A stretch of 64,000 nucleotides of DNA from Ardenticatenaceae bacterium (GTDB taxonomy: Bacteria; Chloroflexota; Anaerolineae; Promineifilales; Promineifilaceae). The stretch covers positions 1,488,001-1,552,000 of the forward strand of contig JACKBQ010000002.1 in NCBI GenBank assembly GCA_020634455.1. Direction: 5' to 3'. Positions 7,772 through 19,768 of the stretch are shown piece after piece; position 1 is the stretch's first letter, and each line of letters opens with the position of its first letter. The position numbers and the translations under genes are program-made. Under the pieces are notes generated by a model. The model did not search any database and was not told where the DNA came from. It saw only the letters and a list, made by a program, of their open reading frames with translations.

Positions 7772-8329
7772 ATGATGAAACAAAAAACGCGTACCGGCCT
7801 GGCAATTCTTTTAATCAGCGCCATTTTCCTGCTGGTGGTAGGCAGTGTACAGGCCCAAACCGATGAGCGTGGCTCAATTAGCGGCGCGGTGTACAAGGAT
7901 GTGAATGGGGACGGCCGTTGCATTGACACGGGCGTCACGGGTGAAGTTCCGGTTCAGGGCGTGACCATTGAGTTTGTCAGCAGTGATGAAGCCACTGTGG
8001 TAACGCTCACCACGGCGGATAACGGCACCTACGGGCTGGCAGCCGCCGGGCAAAGCTACTGGCGCGTCACCGCCAAGCCAGACAGCAGCAAATATCTCGT
8101 CACTTCAGAAAACCCGCTTTATGCGCCAGTTTACCCAGAAAATGGTCTGGTGCAGGCGGGCTACAACTTCTGCGTTAGCGAAGGTAGCAACGCGGTGATC
8201 ATTTTGCCGGAATCTGGGGCAGCAGCTAAGGCAACCAGTGGTAGTTGGATTGTATTGGCAACGGCCGTATTCGGGCTGGCGCTCATCGGCACGGGCATTG
8301 GCCTAGAGTGGAAACGGCGCACAGCCTAA
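7772..8329 (+). CDS. secreted SdrD-B-like protein with LPESG sorting signal
   Basis: About 185 residues. A signal peptide ends near VQAQT. One SdrD_B/Cna_B-like beta domain follows (SISGAVYKDVNGDGRCID through WRVTAKPD), then the cell-wall sorting signal LPESG, a hydrophobic helix and the basic tail KRRTA. ATG at 7772 or 7775 follows AGGAGG at 7763-7768; 7775 has the better spacing. The frame upstream of 7772 overlaps the sortase and is not likely translated. It probably forms an anchored surface protein displayed by the adjacent sortase. Confidence 0.82.
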   Translation: MMKQKTRTGLAILLISAIFLLVVGSVQAQTDERGSISGAVYKDVNGDGRCIDTGVTGEVPVQGVTIEFVSSDEATVVTLTTADNGTYGLAAAGQSYWRVTAKPDSSKYLVTSENPLYAPVYPENGLVQAGYNFCVSEGSNAVIILPESGAAAKATSGSWIVLATAVFGLALIGTGIGLEWKRRTA

Positions 8330-8350
8330 ACCTCGAATTTAAATCTACTT

Positions 8351-9367
8351 TTAGGGCAGTAGCAGCACTTTGCCAATATTTTTGCGGTCTTGCAAATAAT
8401 GGTGTGCTGCTACTGCCTCGGTAAAAGCAAAGGTTCGGTCAATTTTTGGCCGGAACAGCGCCTCATCGTACCAGGCCACAATCTGCTTCATCCACGGGCG
8501 CATCATGCTAGCATGTGCCCACATATGCCCCAAATTGACGCCAATAATTGCTTTGTTGTCGCTCATCAATTTGAGCGGTGTGTAAAATGGCAGCATCACC
8601 AATCCCCGAAAAACCGACCACCAGGAGCGGCGTTTGCCTGATGCCAGACTGCTAACACCAAAATGAATTAAACGGCCGCTTGGCATCAGTAGCCGATAAT
8701 TTTTGGGCCAATGAATCCCCCCCAGCGGGTCCAACACCACATGCACACCCTTTCCGCCCGTCAGATCCATTACCACCCGCTCATAATCCTGATTACGGTA
8801 ATCAATAGCATGATTTAGGCCGTGAGCCAACAAATATTCATGCTTTGCCGGAGAAGCCGTACCTAGCGTTTCCGCGCCTAAAATGCGGCACAAATCCAGT
8901 GCTGCCAGCCCAACCCCGCCTGCAGCACCATGAATAAGCACACGGTCGCCAGCCTTCACACTGCCCATCACAACAAGCATCATGTAACTTGTCAAATATG
9001 TGAGAGGAATCGCGGCCGCATCCTGGGCATTCATCCATTCAAGACGCTTAAACACCTGTTTGTAGGGTACACAAACCACATCGCTGTAACCTCCAAACTG
9101 GGTCAAAGCAAAAACGGCATCTCCCTCCCGAAAATCAGGTACGCCTTGCCCCAGCAGATCAATTTTGCCACTAACCTCATAACCAGGCACATAAGGCATT
9201 TTGGGGGCATCCGGGTAAATTCCCAACCGACCCAAAATATCAGCAAAATTGACGCCCACAGCTTCAACCCGAATGCGCACTTCGCCACTGCGCGGAATGG
9301 GGTCTGTGCCGTTTTGCAGGCGCAATATTTCTGGTGGGCCTGCTGTTTGAATCCAGATTTGTTGCAT
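8351..9367 (-). CDS. zinc-free medium-chain dehydrogenase/quinone oxidoreductase
   Basis: 338 residues. The N-terminal GroES-like domain begins MQQIWIQTAGPPEILRL. The Rossmann domain carries the NADPH motif GAAGGVGLAALDL and has YRNQDYERVVMDLTGGKGVHVVLDPLGG. There is no structural zinc Cys cluster, as expected for the QOR/VAT-1 branch. It reduces quinones or enones with NADPH; the substrate is unknown. The start was placed at 9367 because homologues begin at this point and the upstream 25 codons have no recognisable features. It is convergent with the sortase operon. Confidence 0.9.
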   Translation of the reverse strand: MQQIWIQTAGPPEILRLQNGTDPIPRSGEVRIRVEAVGVNFADILGRLGIYPDAPKMPYVPGYEVSGKIDLLGQGVPDFREGDAVFALTQFGGYSDVVCVPYKQVFKRLEWMNAQDAAAIPLTYLTSYMMLVVMGSVKAGDRVLIHGAAGGVGLAALDLCRILGAETLGTASPAKHEYLLAHGLNHAIDYRNQDYERVVMDLTGGKGVHVVLDPLGGIHWPKNYRLLMPSGRLIHFGVSSLASGKRRSWWSVFRGLVMLPFYTPLKLMSDNKAIIGVNLGHMWAHASMMRPWMKQIVAWYDEALFRPKIDRTFAFTEAVAAHHYLQDRKNIGKVLLLP

Positions 9368-9583
9368 AGACTTGTCCGTTAGATGATCTGTCAAAACTAA
9401 ATCATAATGTATGGTATTGTATGCAGGAAAACTGAAACACACTACAACAACAATAGTACCTATGCATCTAGTATCCTTTACATGGTGGTACCTAAGCGGG
9501 AGTGCCGCTAGAATTTACAGTCCCTAGAATGATTAAATAATTAGCTTTACAACGTAACGATTTTTATCTCCAAGGAAATCCAT

Positions 9584-9982
9584 ATGACTCAATTAACTAA
9601 TGGCGTAGTAAATCAGGTTGGGCAGCAACAAAATCTAGAACATATCCGCAAGACGGTTAAAGTTACCTTGGAACAAGTCATGGGCGACTCTTCTGCCGAG
9701 ATGCTAGATGAAATGTCCACGATTTTTCTTGAGGATGCTGTTCCTTTAATTGATCAAATAAAAACCGGCCTTGCAAATCATGATTACACAGCTATAAAAA
9801 TGGCAGCACATGCACTCAAAGGCAGTAGCGCTACAATCGGCTTAGGGAAATTTGCCGATGCGTGTCTGGCGGTTGAAAATAGCGGTAAAAATGAAGATGA
9901 TAACCTTATAGGCCAATATTTAACTGTTCTGGAAGTAGAATATTCACAAGTTCAGGAGGCTCTGACGGCGTTTTTAATTTAA
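9584..9982 (+). CDS. histidine phosphotransfer (HPt) protein
   Basis: 132 residues, four-helix HPt domain. The phosphorylatable His is residue 76 in MAAHALKGSSATIG, with the usual acidic helix FLEDAVPLIDQI before it. It has no other domain, so it is a free phosphate shuttle. AAGG lies 7 bases before the ATG. It opens a block of phosphorelay genes (two hybrid kinases, one receiver) and may carry phosphate from the kinase receivers to the stand-alone receiver at 18525. Confidence 0.9.
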   Translation: MTQLTNGVVNQVGQQQNLEHIRKTVKVTLEQVMGDSSAEMLDEMSTIFLEDAVPLIDQIKTGLANHDYTAIKMAAHALKGSSATIGLGKFADACLAVENSGKNEDDNLIGQYLTVLEVEYSQVQEALTAFLI

Positions 9983-10095
9983 TAAACACTGTCACGAAAC
10001 GGTAATCTTTTGTTCCAAAAGCGTCATGTGGGTTTTGTCCCGCTTAATTGTGTTTTTCACTTATCTATGAAGGATGATGTATCAGACGAAATACC

Positions 10096-12897
10096 ATGTT
10101 CCAAAAAAACCTAGCGTATCAATTGGCTCAAATGAAGCTCTGTGCTGCATCTCCGCCCGCTGCTGAAGAGTGGCAACAGTTTTTGCAACTGGTTAGTCAA
10201 ACATATCAATCCTACGAAAATAATCTCTCGACCAATACGCTAATTAACGAGCTGCTGGCTCAAGCGTCCTCAATACTGAATCCCATTGAAATATTGGAAC
10301 TCATTTGTCAGAAATTGGCATTGGCGCTGGATGTTCCCCAAGCGGCGGTAGCTATGCTAAACGCGGACGAAACGGAAGCGCATGTGGTAGCGGAATATTT
10401 AACCGAAGGACGGCCGTCTGGGATGGGTGTGGTTTTTCCGGTAACGGGGAATCAGGCAACTGAAACAGTGGTAAAAACTGGCCACCCACTTGTTATTAAT
10501 AATATTCACACAGATCCGCTCATGGCTTCTTCAAGAGAGTCTTTAGCTTTCCGAGGAACGGTCAGCTTGCTCATTGCCCCCATTTTGGTTGGTGGGCGCG
10601 TGATTGGCACTTTTGGTATGGACTCTTTAGTAGAGCGCAAATACACGCCTGAAGAAATTAGTCTTGTGCAGCGGGTAATGGCAACCGCTGGTCAGGCGCT
10701 CTCAAATGCACAGCTATACACGAAGCTACAAGAGGAGCTAAACGCCCGTAGAAAAACGGAGGAAGAGCTTTCTTCACTATATCGGGCGGCAACGCAATTG
10801 CTCACTTATAAAAACCTGGATGCTTTAATGCAACAGATTGCCAATAATCTAATTGAGGAATTTGATTTTGCAGACTGTAGCGTTTTGCTGCTAGCTCATC
10901 CAATTCAGTTAAAAGGGAATATCGTTCCTCGGAATGAATGGTCTACTAATCGGTTGGTTCGCCGTGCTTTTTCTGGAGAATTTACCCATGAAGCCGCCCC
11001 GGCTATTCCGCTTGATGGGCCTGGGTTGATTGCAACGGCCGTACGTACCAACCAGGTCATTTACAGTCCAGACGTTCGGCAAGATAGGCGATATCTTCCT
11101 TTCGACAACAAAACACTTACGGAACTGGCAATTCCTCTACGTGTAGGCGACCAAATCATGGGGGCTTTGGATATGCAAAGCCCAGACAAAGATGCCTTTG
11201 ACGGTCGGGCAATGGCGGTTGCCCAGGTTTTTGCCGAACATGCCAGCCTGGCCCTGCTCAATGGGCTGTTAACTGAACAGCTTCGCCAGCGCGCAGAAGA
11301 ACTACTGGAAGCCAAAGAGTCAGCAGAAAAAGCGAATAGAGCAAAATCAGCCTTCTTGGCCAATATGAGCCATGAAATTCGCACACCGCTCAACGCAATT
11401 ATCGGACTTACCAATTTACTGCTAGACACGTCTCTCTCTCTCGAACAAAAAGATTATGTAGAAACAACGCATCGCAGTGGCGAAGCTTTGCTGAGCATCT
11501 TAAACGATATCTTAGATTTTTCGAAAATTGAAGCTGAAAAGCTGGAATTGGAAGAACAGCCCTTCCAAATAAGTATTTGTGTTGAGGAAGCGCTGGACCT
11601 ATTTGCCTCAAAAGCTAATCACAAAGGTATTAATCTGGCATCTTACCTTGAAGATTCAGTACCAACATTTATTCAGGGAGACAATACGCGGCTGCGCCAG
11701 ATTTTGGTAAACCTGGTTGGCAATGCTGTGAAATTCACCCACACTGGCGAAATTTTCGTTCTGGTTACCAGCGAGCTTTTGAACAACAACCTATACGAAA
11801 TTCATTTTGTGGTTAAAGATACCGGCATTGGCATTCCAAAGGAGCGACTAGATCGGCTGTTCTTATCGTTTAGTCAGGTAGATGCATCAACAACTCGTCA
11901 ATATGGTGGCACCGGACTTGGCCTGGCCATCTCTAAACGGCTAACTGAATTAATGGGTGGGCAAATGTGGGTAGAAAGTGTGGAAGGGGAAGGGTCTGCT
12001 TTCCATTTCACAATTCGAGTTGACCAAGTAGACGTATCTTTACAGTCTGACGACCAACTTGCTGACACCGTTTTACACAATCAACACCTGTTGGTTGTGG
12101 ACGACAATGCTACTAATCGGATGATTTTGGCTAAACAGGTAACCGCATGGCAAATGGTTCCGCACTGTTTTAGCTCCAGTTCTGAAGCAATATCAGCTGT
12201 AAATAATGGTCTGAAGTTTGATGGCGCAATATTGGATATGCAGATGCCTAATGTGGATGGGGCAATGCTGGCAAAATTATTGCGCGAAAAATATGCAAAA
12301 GATAAATTTCCCTTGATATTGCTCACATCTTTGGGGCAAGCATTACCACCGGATGAACGAGCATTGTTCAATTCGTGCCTGACCAAACCCATTAAATCAT
12401 CTGTGTTACTCAATGTGCTGACAACTCTTTTTGCTAAGGATGGCGTAACGGCCGTTGTTACCCAACCTGATAAAAAACCAACGTTTGATGACACGATGGG
12501 GCACCGGTTTCCATTGCGCATTTTACTGGCCGAAGACAACGCCATTAACCAAAAAGTGGCGCTACGCATGTTAGAGCGCCTGGGGTATCGCGCAGATGTA
12601 GCAGGCAATGGCCTGGAAGTTATTGAAGCGATGCTGCAACGGCCGTATGACGTAATTTTGATGGACGTGCAAATGCCAGAAATGGATGGCGTCAAAGCCA
12701 CAATTCACATCCGCAAAGAGCTAATCAACCGCAAACAGCCCTATATTATCGCCATGACAGCCAATGCCCTGGCCGGTGACCGAGAAACCTACCTAAACAC
12801 GGGCATGGATGACTATGTGAGCAAACCAGTACGCGTGCCCGAACTAGTTGCAGCATTACAAACCTGTTATTCAAAAATCAAGCGGACAAACAGATAA
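10096..12897 (+). CDS. GAF-GAF hybrid histidine kinase with two receivers
   Basis: 933 residues, no transmembrane segment. Order: N-terminal helical part, GAF about 65-205, GAF about 225-395, coiled coil, HisKA with His near 426 (NMSHEIRTPLNAII), and HATPase with NLVGNAVKF, DTGIGIP and GGTGLGLAIS. A first receiver (VVDDNATN, Asp near 714 in ILDMQMP) and a second receiver (LAEDNAIN, Asp near 855 in LMDVQMP) follow. A cytosolic sensor; the ligands of the GAF domains are unknown. The next kinase starts 9 bases downstream, so the two are co-transcribed. The HPt needed to pass phosphate onwards is not in this protein but is in its two neighbours. Confidence 0.93.
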   Translation: MFQKNLAYQLAQMKLCAASPPAAEEWQQFLQLVSQTYQSYENNLSTNTLINELLAQASSILNPIEILELICQKLALALDVPQAAVAMLNADETEAHVVAEYLTEGRPSGMGVVFPVTGNQATETVVKTGHPLVINNIHTDPLMASSRESLAFRGTVSLLIAPILVGGRVIGTFGMDSLVERKYTPEEISLVQRVMATAGQALSNAQLYTKLQEELNARRKTEEELSSLYRAATQLLTYKNLDALMQQIANNLIEEFDFADCSVLLLAHPIQLKGNIVPRNEWSTNRLVRRAFSGEFTHEAAPAIPLDGPGLIATAVRTNQVIYSPDVRQDRRYLPFDNKTLTELAIPLRVGDQIMGALDMQSPDKDAFDGRAMAVAQVFAEHASLALLNGLLTEQLRQRAEELLEAKESAEKANRAKSAFLANMSHEIRTPLNAIIGLTNLLLDTSLSLEQKDYVETTHRSGEALLSILNDILDFSKIEAEKLELEEQPFQISICVEEALDLFASKANHKGINLASYLEDSVPTFIQGDNTRLRQILVNLVGNAVKFTHTGEIFVLVTSELLNNNLYEIHFVVKDTGIGIPKERLDRLFLSFSQVDASTTRQYGGTGLGLAISKRLTELMGGQMWVESVEGEGSAFHFTIRVDQVDVSLQSDDQLADTVLHNQHLLVVDDNATNRMILAKQVTAWQMVPHCFSSSSEAISAVNNGLKFDGAILDMQMPNVDGAMLAKLLREKYAKDKFPLILLTSLGQALPPDERALFNSCLTKPIKSSVLLNVLTTLFAKDGVTAVVTQPDKKPTFDDTMGHRFPLRILLAEDNAINQKVALRMLERLGYRADVAGNGLEVIEAMLQRPYDVILMDVQMPEMDGVKATIHIRKELINRKQPYIIAMTANALAGDRETYLNTGMDDYVSKPVRVPELVAALQTCYSKIKRTNR

Positions 12898-12906
12898 ACC
12901 AGCGCA

Positions 12907-15936
<3,030 letters not shown>

Positions 15937-15997
15937 AAAATTCACGCAACCCTTCTGTTAGGTTCATTGTAACCAGACCCATTTACACATAAAATAG

Positions 15998-18097
15998 GTG
16001 CCAAAAGCACTTATTTTTATGCTAATGAACAAAAATTCAACCACGGCAAACCCTTATCACCTCAATGGTTACAGCAACCGCCTCTTTTTTGGGCGGCAAT
16101 CCCTCTTTGCCTGGCTGTTAGACCAAACCGCTCCAGAGCTAACGGCCGAAAAACCTATCATTTTGCATGGGCCAGCCAAAATTGGGAAAACGGCCGTCCT
16201 CAAGCAACTAGAAGCCGGCAGCCTCAATCCTCCCTTTCTGGGCATCTACATTGATTTTGCCCAACTGGCTCTAGACAGCCTAAGCGCACTTTACTGGGAT
16301 ATTGCCAACGTGGGGCTAAACACCCTGGCCCGTTACAATACCGAACTGGATACCCTCAACCACACCGATTTTATTGCCGATCCAGTAAAGGCTTTGCAGC
16401 AACAATTTTTAATTCCCACCGAAAAAATATTGCACGAGAAACGGCCGTTCAGCCAAACCAGCCAGCGCCGCCTCCTCTTCCTGTTCGACAACACCCACCT
16501 GCTATTGGAACAAAGCAACACCGAAGCCCTGCCAACCAACACATTAACCAATTTACACCAGCACCTCACAGCCAACACCAGCGCCCACGCCATCTTTGCC
16601 ATCACAGATTTGCCAAACGAGTCCACCATAAACCATCCAGCCTTGCAAGATGGCCTTTTCTATGCCCTTCCACCCCTTAACGAAGAAGAAGCTGTAGCCC
16701 TGGTACGGCAGCCCATCCCCTTTATCCTGGTACAAGATGTTGCCGAATACATTTACCAAATCACCCAAGGACACCCCCAAAAAATACACAAATTGTGCCA
16801 TGCAATTTATGAGCACCAAGAACAATACAATCTCAGCCAGATCACTGTGGCCGATGTGGCTACAGTGCATAAATTTGCCAACCCAAATGGAAGCAACGCC
16901 CGACCCACCTACAATCTACAAGGTAGCCAAACTGTTAAACAAGCGTTTCGGCTCATGCGCCGCCCAGACTTTTGGCGCAGCCGCTCATTTGTCTTTTTGC
17001 TAGTCGCAGTGCTCCTGCTTGCTACCTCCATCCTGCTATTCACCCTGGCTGGAAATTCGCCAATTAGCCAACAAGTGGCTGGCTTTTTTGGCATCACAAC
17101 GTCAACGCCAACGGCCGTTCCCGACCCGCCAACGCCAATAGTAGAAGTCGCACTTCTTTTAGAACCCACAGCCACCCAAACCCCGCTTCCCACAGCAACG
17201 CCCACATCCTTACCCACCGATATGCCCACCATGACACCGACCGCCTCAGCTACCAGCACCGCCACAGCTACGGCTACCCCAGATCGGTATCCATCCACCA
17301 TGATTCGCCAACAAGATGGCATGGAAATGGTACTCATTCCCGCCGCAACCTTCCTCATGGGAGCCGCTGAAGGCGATTTTAGCTCCGCTTCTGATGAACG
17401 GCCCACACACGAAGTCAATTTGCACCAATTTTACATAGACAAGTACGAAGTTACTGTAGAGCAGTATGCAGCCTTTTTAAACCGACTTGGCTCCTATGCG
17501 CGCGCTTGCGAGGGAGTTGACTGCGCCTGGCCACAAGAACTGGCCGGGTACACCAGCTACCTTGCCGAGCAAGACATCGGTGACGGCTCTGTACAATTCT
17601 TCGCTATCACCGGGTTTGCCAACTACCCCATTAACCATGTTAGCTGGTTTGGCGCACAAATGTACTGCGAATCTGTTGGCGCGCGCTTACCAACCGAAGC
17701 AGAGTGGGAGTACGCAGCCAGAGGTACAGACGGCCGTATCTACCCCTGGGGCAACCTCACACCAGACCCGGCAAGCGATCTGGCCGTCTTCCAAAGCGAC
17801 AGCTACGAGGACATGAAACCTGTGAATGCCCTACCTAATGGAGCCAGCCCCTTTGGTGTTTTCGGCATGGCTGGTAGCCTGTGGGAATGGACCGCCGACT
17901 GGTACAATGAAACTTATTATTCAGAAAGCGAACGAGACAATCCAACAGGCCCAGAAACGGGATTTGCCCGCGTCATTCGTGGCGGAGCCTGGCCCTTCAA
18001 CAACCAGGCTGACCGTCTACGGGCTACCAACCGCAACTCATTATCGCCCGACTTTATCAGTTCGGCCGTTGGGTTTCGCTGCGCTCATGTGCCATAA
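15998..18097 (+). CDS. AAA ATPase - transmembrane - FGE/sulfatase-modifying-factor fusion
   Basis: About 690-699 residues. The AAA/STAND-like ATPase occupies about 20-300, with Walker A GPAKIGKTAV and Walker B-like RLLFLFDN. Then comes one transmembrane helix (FVFLLVAVLLLATSILLFTLAG), a Thr/Pro-rich extracytoplasmic linker, and an FGE-sulfatase domain from DGMEMVLIPAATFLMG to GFRCAHV. The FGE fold hosts formylglycine enzymes, EgtB and PvdO, but also many domains of unknown activity. The start could be GTG 15998 or ATG 16019 or 16025; no good Shine-Dalgarno separates them. It follows the hybrid kinases and may be an output or partner of that phosphorelay. Confidence 0.85.
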   Translation: MPKALIFMLMNKNSTTANPYHLNGYSNRLFFGRQSLFAWLLDQTAPELTAEKPIILHGPAKIGKTAVLKQLEAGSLNPPFLGIYIDFAQLALDSLSALYWDIANVGLNTLARYNTELDTLNHTDFIADPVKALQQQFLIPTEKILHEKRPFSQTSQRRLLFLFDNTHLLLEQSNTEALPTNTLTNLHQHLTANTSAHAIFAITDLPNESTINHPALQDGLFYALPPLNEEEAVALVRQPIPFILVQDVAEYIYQITQGHPQKIHKLCHAIYEHQEQYNLSQITVADVATVHKFANPNGSNARPTYNLQGSQTVKQAFRLMRRPDFWRSRSFVFLLVAVLLLATSILLFTLAGNSPISQQVAGFFGITTSTPTAVPDPPTPIVEVALLLEPTATQTPLPTATPTSLPTDMPTMTPTASATSTATATATPDRYPSTMIRQQDGMEMVLIPAATFLMGAAEGDFSSASDERPTHEVNLHQFYIDKYEVTVEQYAAFLNRLGSYARACEGVDCAWPQELAGYTSYLAEQDIGDGSVQFFAITGFANYPINHVSWFGAQMYCESVGARLPTEAEWEYAARGTDGRIYPWGNLTPDPASDLAVFQSDSYEDMKPVNALPNGASPFGVFGMAGSLWEWTADWYNETYYSESERDNPTGPETGFARVIRGGAWPFNNQADRLRATNRNSLSPDFISSAVGFRCAHVP

Positions 18098-18245
18098 CCC
18101 AAAGCACAGCAGCTTGCGACTTTCACAAAGATGCGTATGATCTCCTGACAATTGAGCAAACCATGCACCTCTCATAACTGTCTAGTCTGATCTTCCGGTG
18201 AACTGCTCAATTTCTTAATCAGCAATACCGAAAGCGAGAAAATGA
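18098..18245. other. intergenic region with one inverted repeat
   Basis: 148 bases without a gene. AATTGAGCA in the left part and TGCTCAATT in the right part form a 9-base inverted repeat that could be an operator or hairpin. No clear -35/-10 pair was recognised. Confidence 0.4.
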
Positions 18246-18500
18246 ATGACAACAACTAACAATTTACCAATCAGCCCACAGCTACTCGCCATCTTGCGCT
18301 GCCCACTAGCCGTTCAATCCAACGAATTCGGGGATGATCCAGGCAAGCTGGAGCTTGTGCACAATTGTTGGCTGGTTTGCGCTGATACAAACATGAAATA
18401 TCCAATTAGAGATGGCATTCCTGTAATGTTGATTGAAGAAGGGATGAAATGGCGGGATACGGCCGTTGCCAACCTGCCCACACCTCCCCCTGCCGCCTAA
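18246..18500 (+). CDS. Trm112-like protein (UPF0434 family)
   Basis: 84 residues. The pattern LLAILRCP, a long spacer, then HNCWLVCADTNMKYPIRDGIPVML matches the Trm112/YcaR fold, which in bacteria is a small zinc-ribbon-like protein of unclear role and in eukaryotes activates methyltransferases. Three cysteines are visible. It sits between the AAA-FGE fusion and a receiver protein, with 24 bases to the latter. Confidence 0.82.
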   Translation: MTTTNNLPISPQLLAILRCPLAVQSNEFGDDPGKLELVHNCWLVCADTNMKYPIRDGIPVMLIEEGMKWRDTAVANLPTPPPAA

Positions 18501-18524
18501 ATATTGCAACAAAAAGACAAAGCG

Positions 18525-18896
18525 ATGAAAACCATCCTGCAAATTGAAGACAACCATGCAAACCGACTGCTGGTTGAACGTGTACTAGAACCGCACAACT
18601 ACCGATTGCTACACGCAGCCGACGGTGAATCAGGCGTCTCTTTAGCCCTAGAAGAACTGCCAGACCTCATTCTGGTAGATATGGGCTTGCCAGATGTTGA
18701 CGGGCAAACCGTCGTGACATTACTCAAACAAATTCCAGAGATGGCAAAAATCCCTATAGTCGCCATCACCGCCTGGCCAGCAGACAAAGCCCTGGAAATG
18801 GCGCAACAGTATGGATGCGATGGCTGCATCACCAAGCCAATCAACGTAAAATCTTTTGCCCATCAAGTCGCTGCCTACTTTGAGCAAGACGCCTAA
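18525..18896 (+). CDS. stand-alone response-regulator receiver
   Basis: 123 residues, one receiver domain only. Acidic pair ED in ILQIEDNHANR, phospho-acceptor in LVDMGLPDVDG, Thr in AITAWPAD, Lys in TKPIN. This is DivK/CheY-like in size. ATG at 18525 is preferred to the TTG at 18504 because the domain begins at once. It is probably the terminal receiver or a shuttle in the relay that includes the HPt at 9584 and the two hybrid kinases. Confidence 0.92.
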   Translation: MKTILQIEDNHANRLLVERVLEPHNYRLLHAADGESGVSLALEELPDLILVDMGLPDVDGQTVVTLLKQIPEMAKIPIVAITAWPADKALEMAQQYGCDGCITKPINVKSFAHQVAAYFEQDA

Positions 18897-18929
18897 GTGC
18901 ATTGCCCTAAAACAGCAAGCCATTCTCAC

Positions 18930-19766
18930 ATGAATCTCTACCCGGCAAGCAAATTCACTTATGAAGAACTGACAGATGCGTATAACGAAACACGCGTTGA
19001 TTACCTGGTGCCCATGCCCATGAATGTCGCCCGGCTAATGGAATATTGTCGCGTGTATGATGTTTCACTGGAACATTCATGCGTAGCGGTTGAAGAAGAA
19101 ACTGTCTTAGGCTTAGGCATGCTCGGTGTGCGCCAAGGTCGTGGCTGGATTACTCGCCTGGGCGTACTGCCCGCCGGACGGCGCAAAGGCACAGGCACCG
19201 CCCTCATGACTGGCCTGGTTGATGCCGCAGAACGGGACAATTTAGACACCATCTGGCTAGAAGTCATTAAAGGTAACGAACCAGCGCACCAGCTTTTCCA
19301 TAAATTTGGCTTTACAGAAACACGCGAACTCATTGTAGCTCGCCGAGCACCCAAAACCGTTTTAGATGAATCCATTTTCGACAAGATAAAGCGCATCACC
19401 ACACTAAACCATGAAGATGCCATTATTTTGCTCGCGCACCGCGAAGAACGGCCGAATTGGCTCAATGAAACCGAATCCCAACAAAACGTACGCAACCTAT
19501 CTGCGCTGCTCGTTGAGCTAAAAAATGGGGGGCGCGGCTGGGTCACCTACCACGCGGGGCTGCTACAGCTCACGCGGCTCATAGTAGAAGTGACTGTTGG
19601 CAATCCCACCGAAGTAGCCGAAGCCGTGCTCACCGTGCTGCACCAACGGCACAAACGGCAGGATGCCATCGCCGAAAACCTGTGCGAAGATGAAAAATGG
19701 CTCGGCTTTCAGAAAGTGGGTTACTTTGACTCTTTTCGCCGCATTGAGATGAAACGGCCGTTATAA
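18930..19766 (+). CDS. GNAT-family N-acetyltransferase
   Basis: 278 residues. The N-terminal GNAT domain carries the acetyl-CoA loop LGVLPAGRRKGTGTALM and the following LEVIKGNEPAHQLFHKFGF. The C-terminal half (about 130-278) has no domain I recognise; it may be a second, degenerate GNAT fold. ATG 18930 is favoured over GTG 18897, which abuts the receiver's stop codon. The substrate is unknown. The dehydratase starts 2 bases after its stop, so both are probably in one operon. Confidence 0.82.
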   Translation: MNLYPASKFTYEELTDAYNETRVDYLVPMPMNVARLMEYCRVYDVSLEHSCVAVEEETVLGLGMLGVRQGRGWITRLGVLPAGRRKGTGTALMTGLVDAAERDNLDTIWLEVIKGNEPAHQLFHKFGFTETRELIVARRAPKTVLDESIFDKIKRITTLNHEDAIILLAHREERPNWLNETESQQNVRNLSALLVELKNGGRGWVTYHAGLLQLTRLIVEVTVGNPTEVAEAVLTVLHQRHKRQDAIAENLCEDEKWLGFQKVGYFDSFRRIEMKRPL

Positions 19767-19768
19767 CC

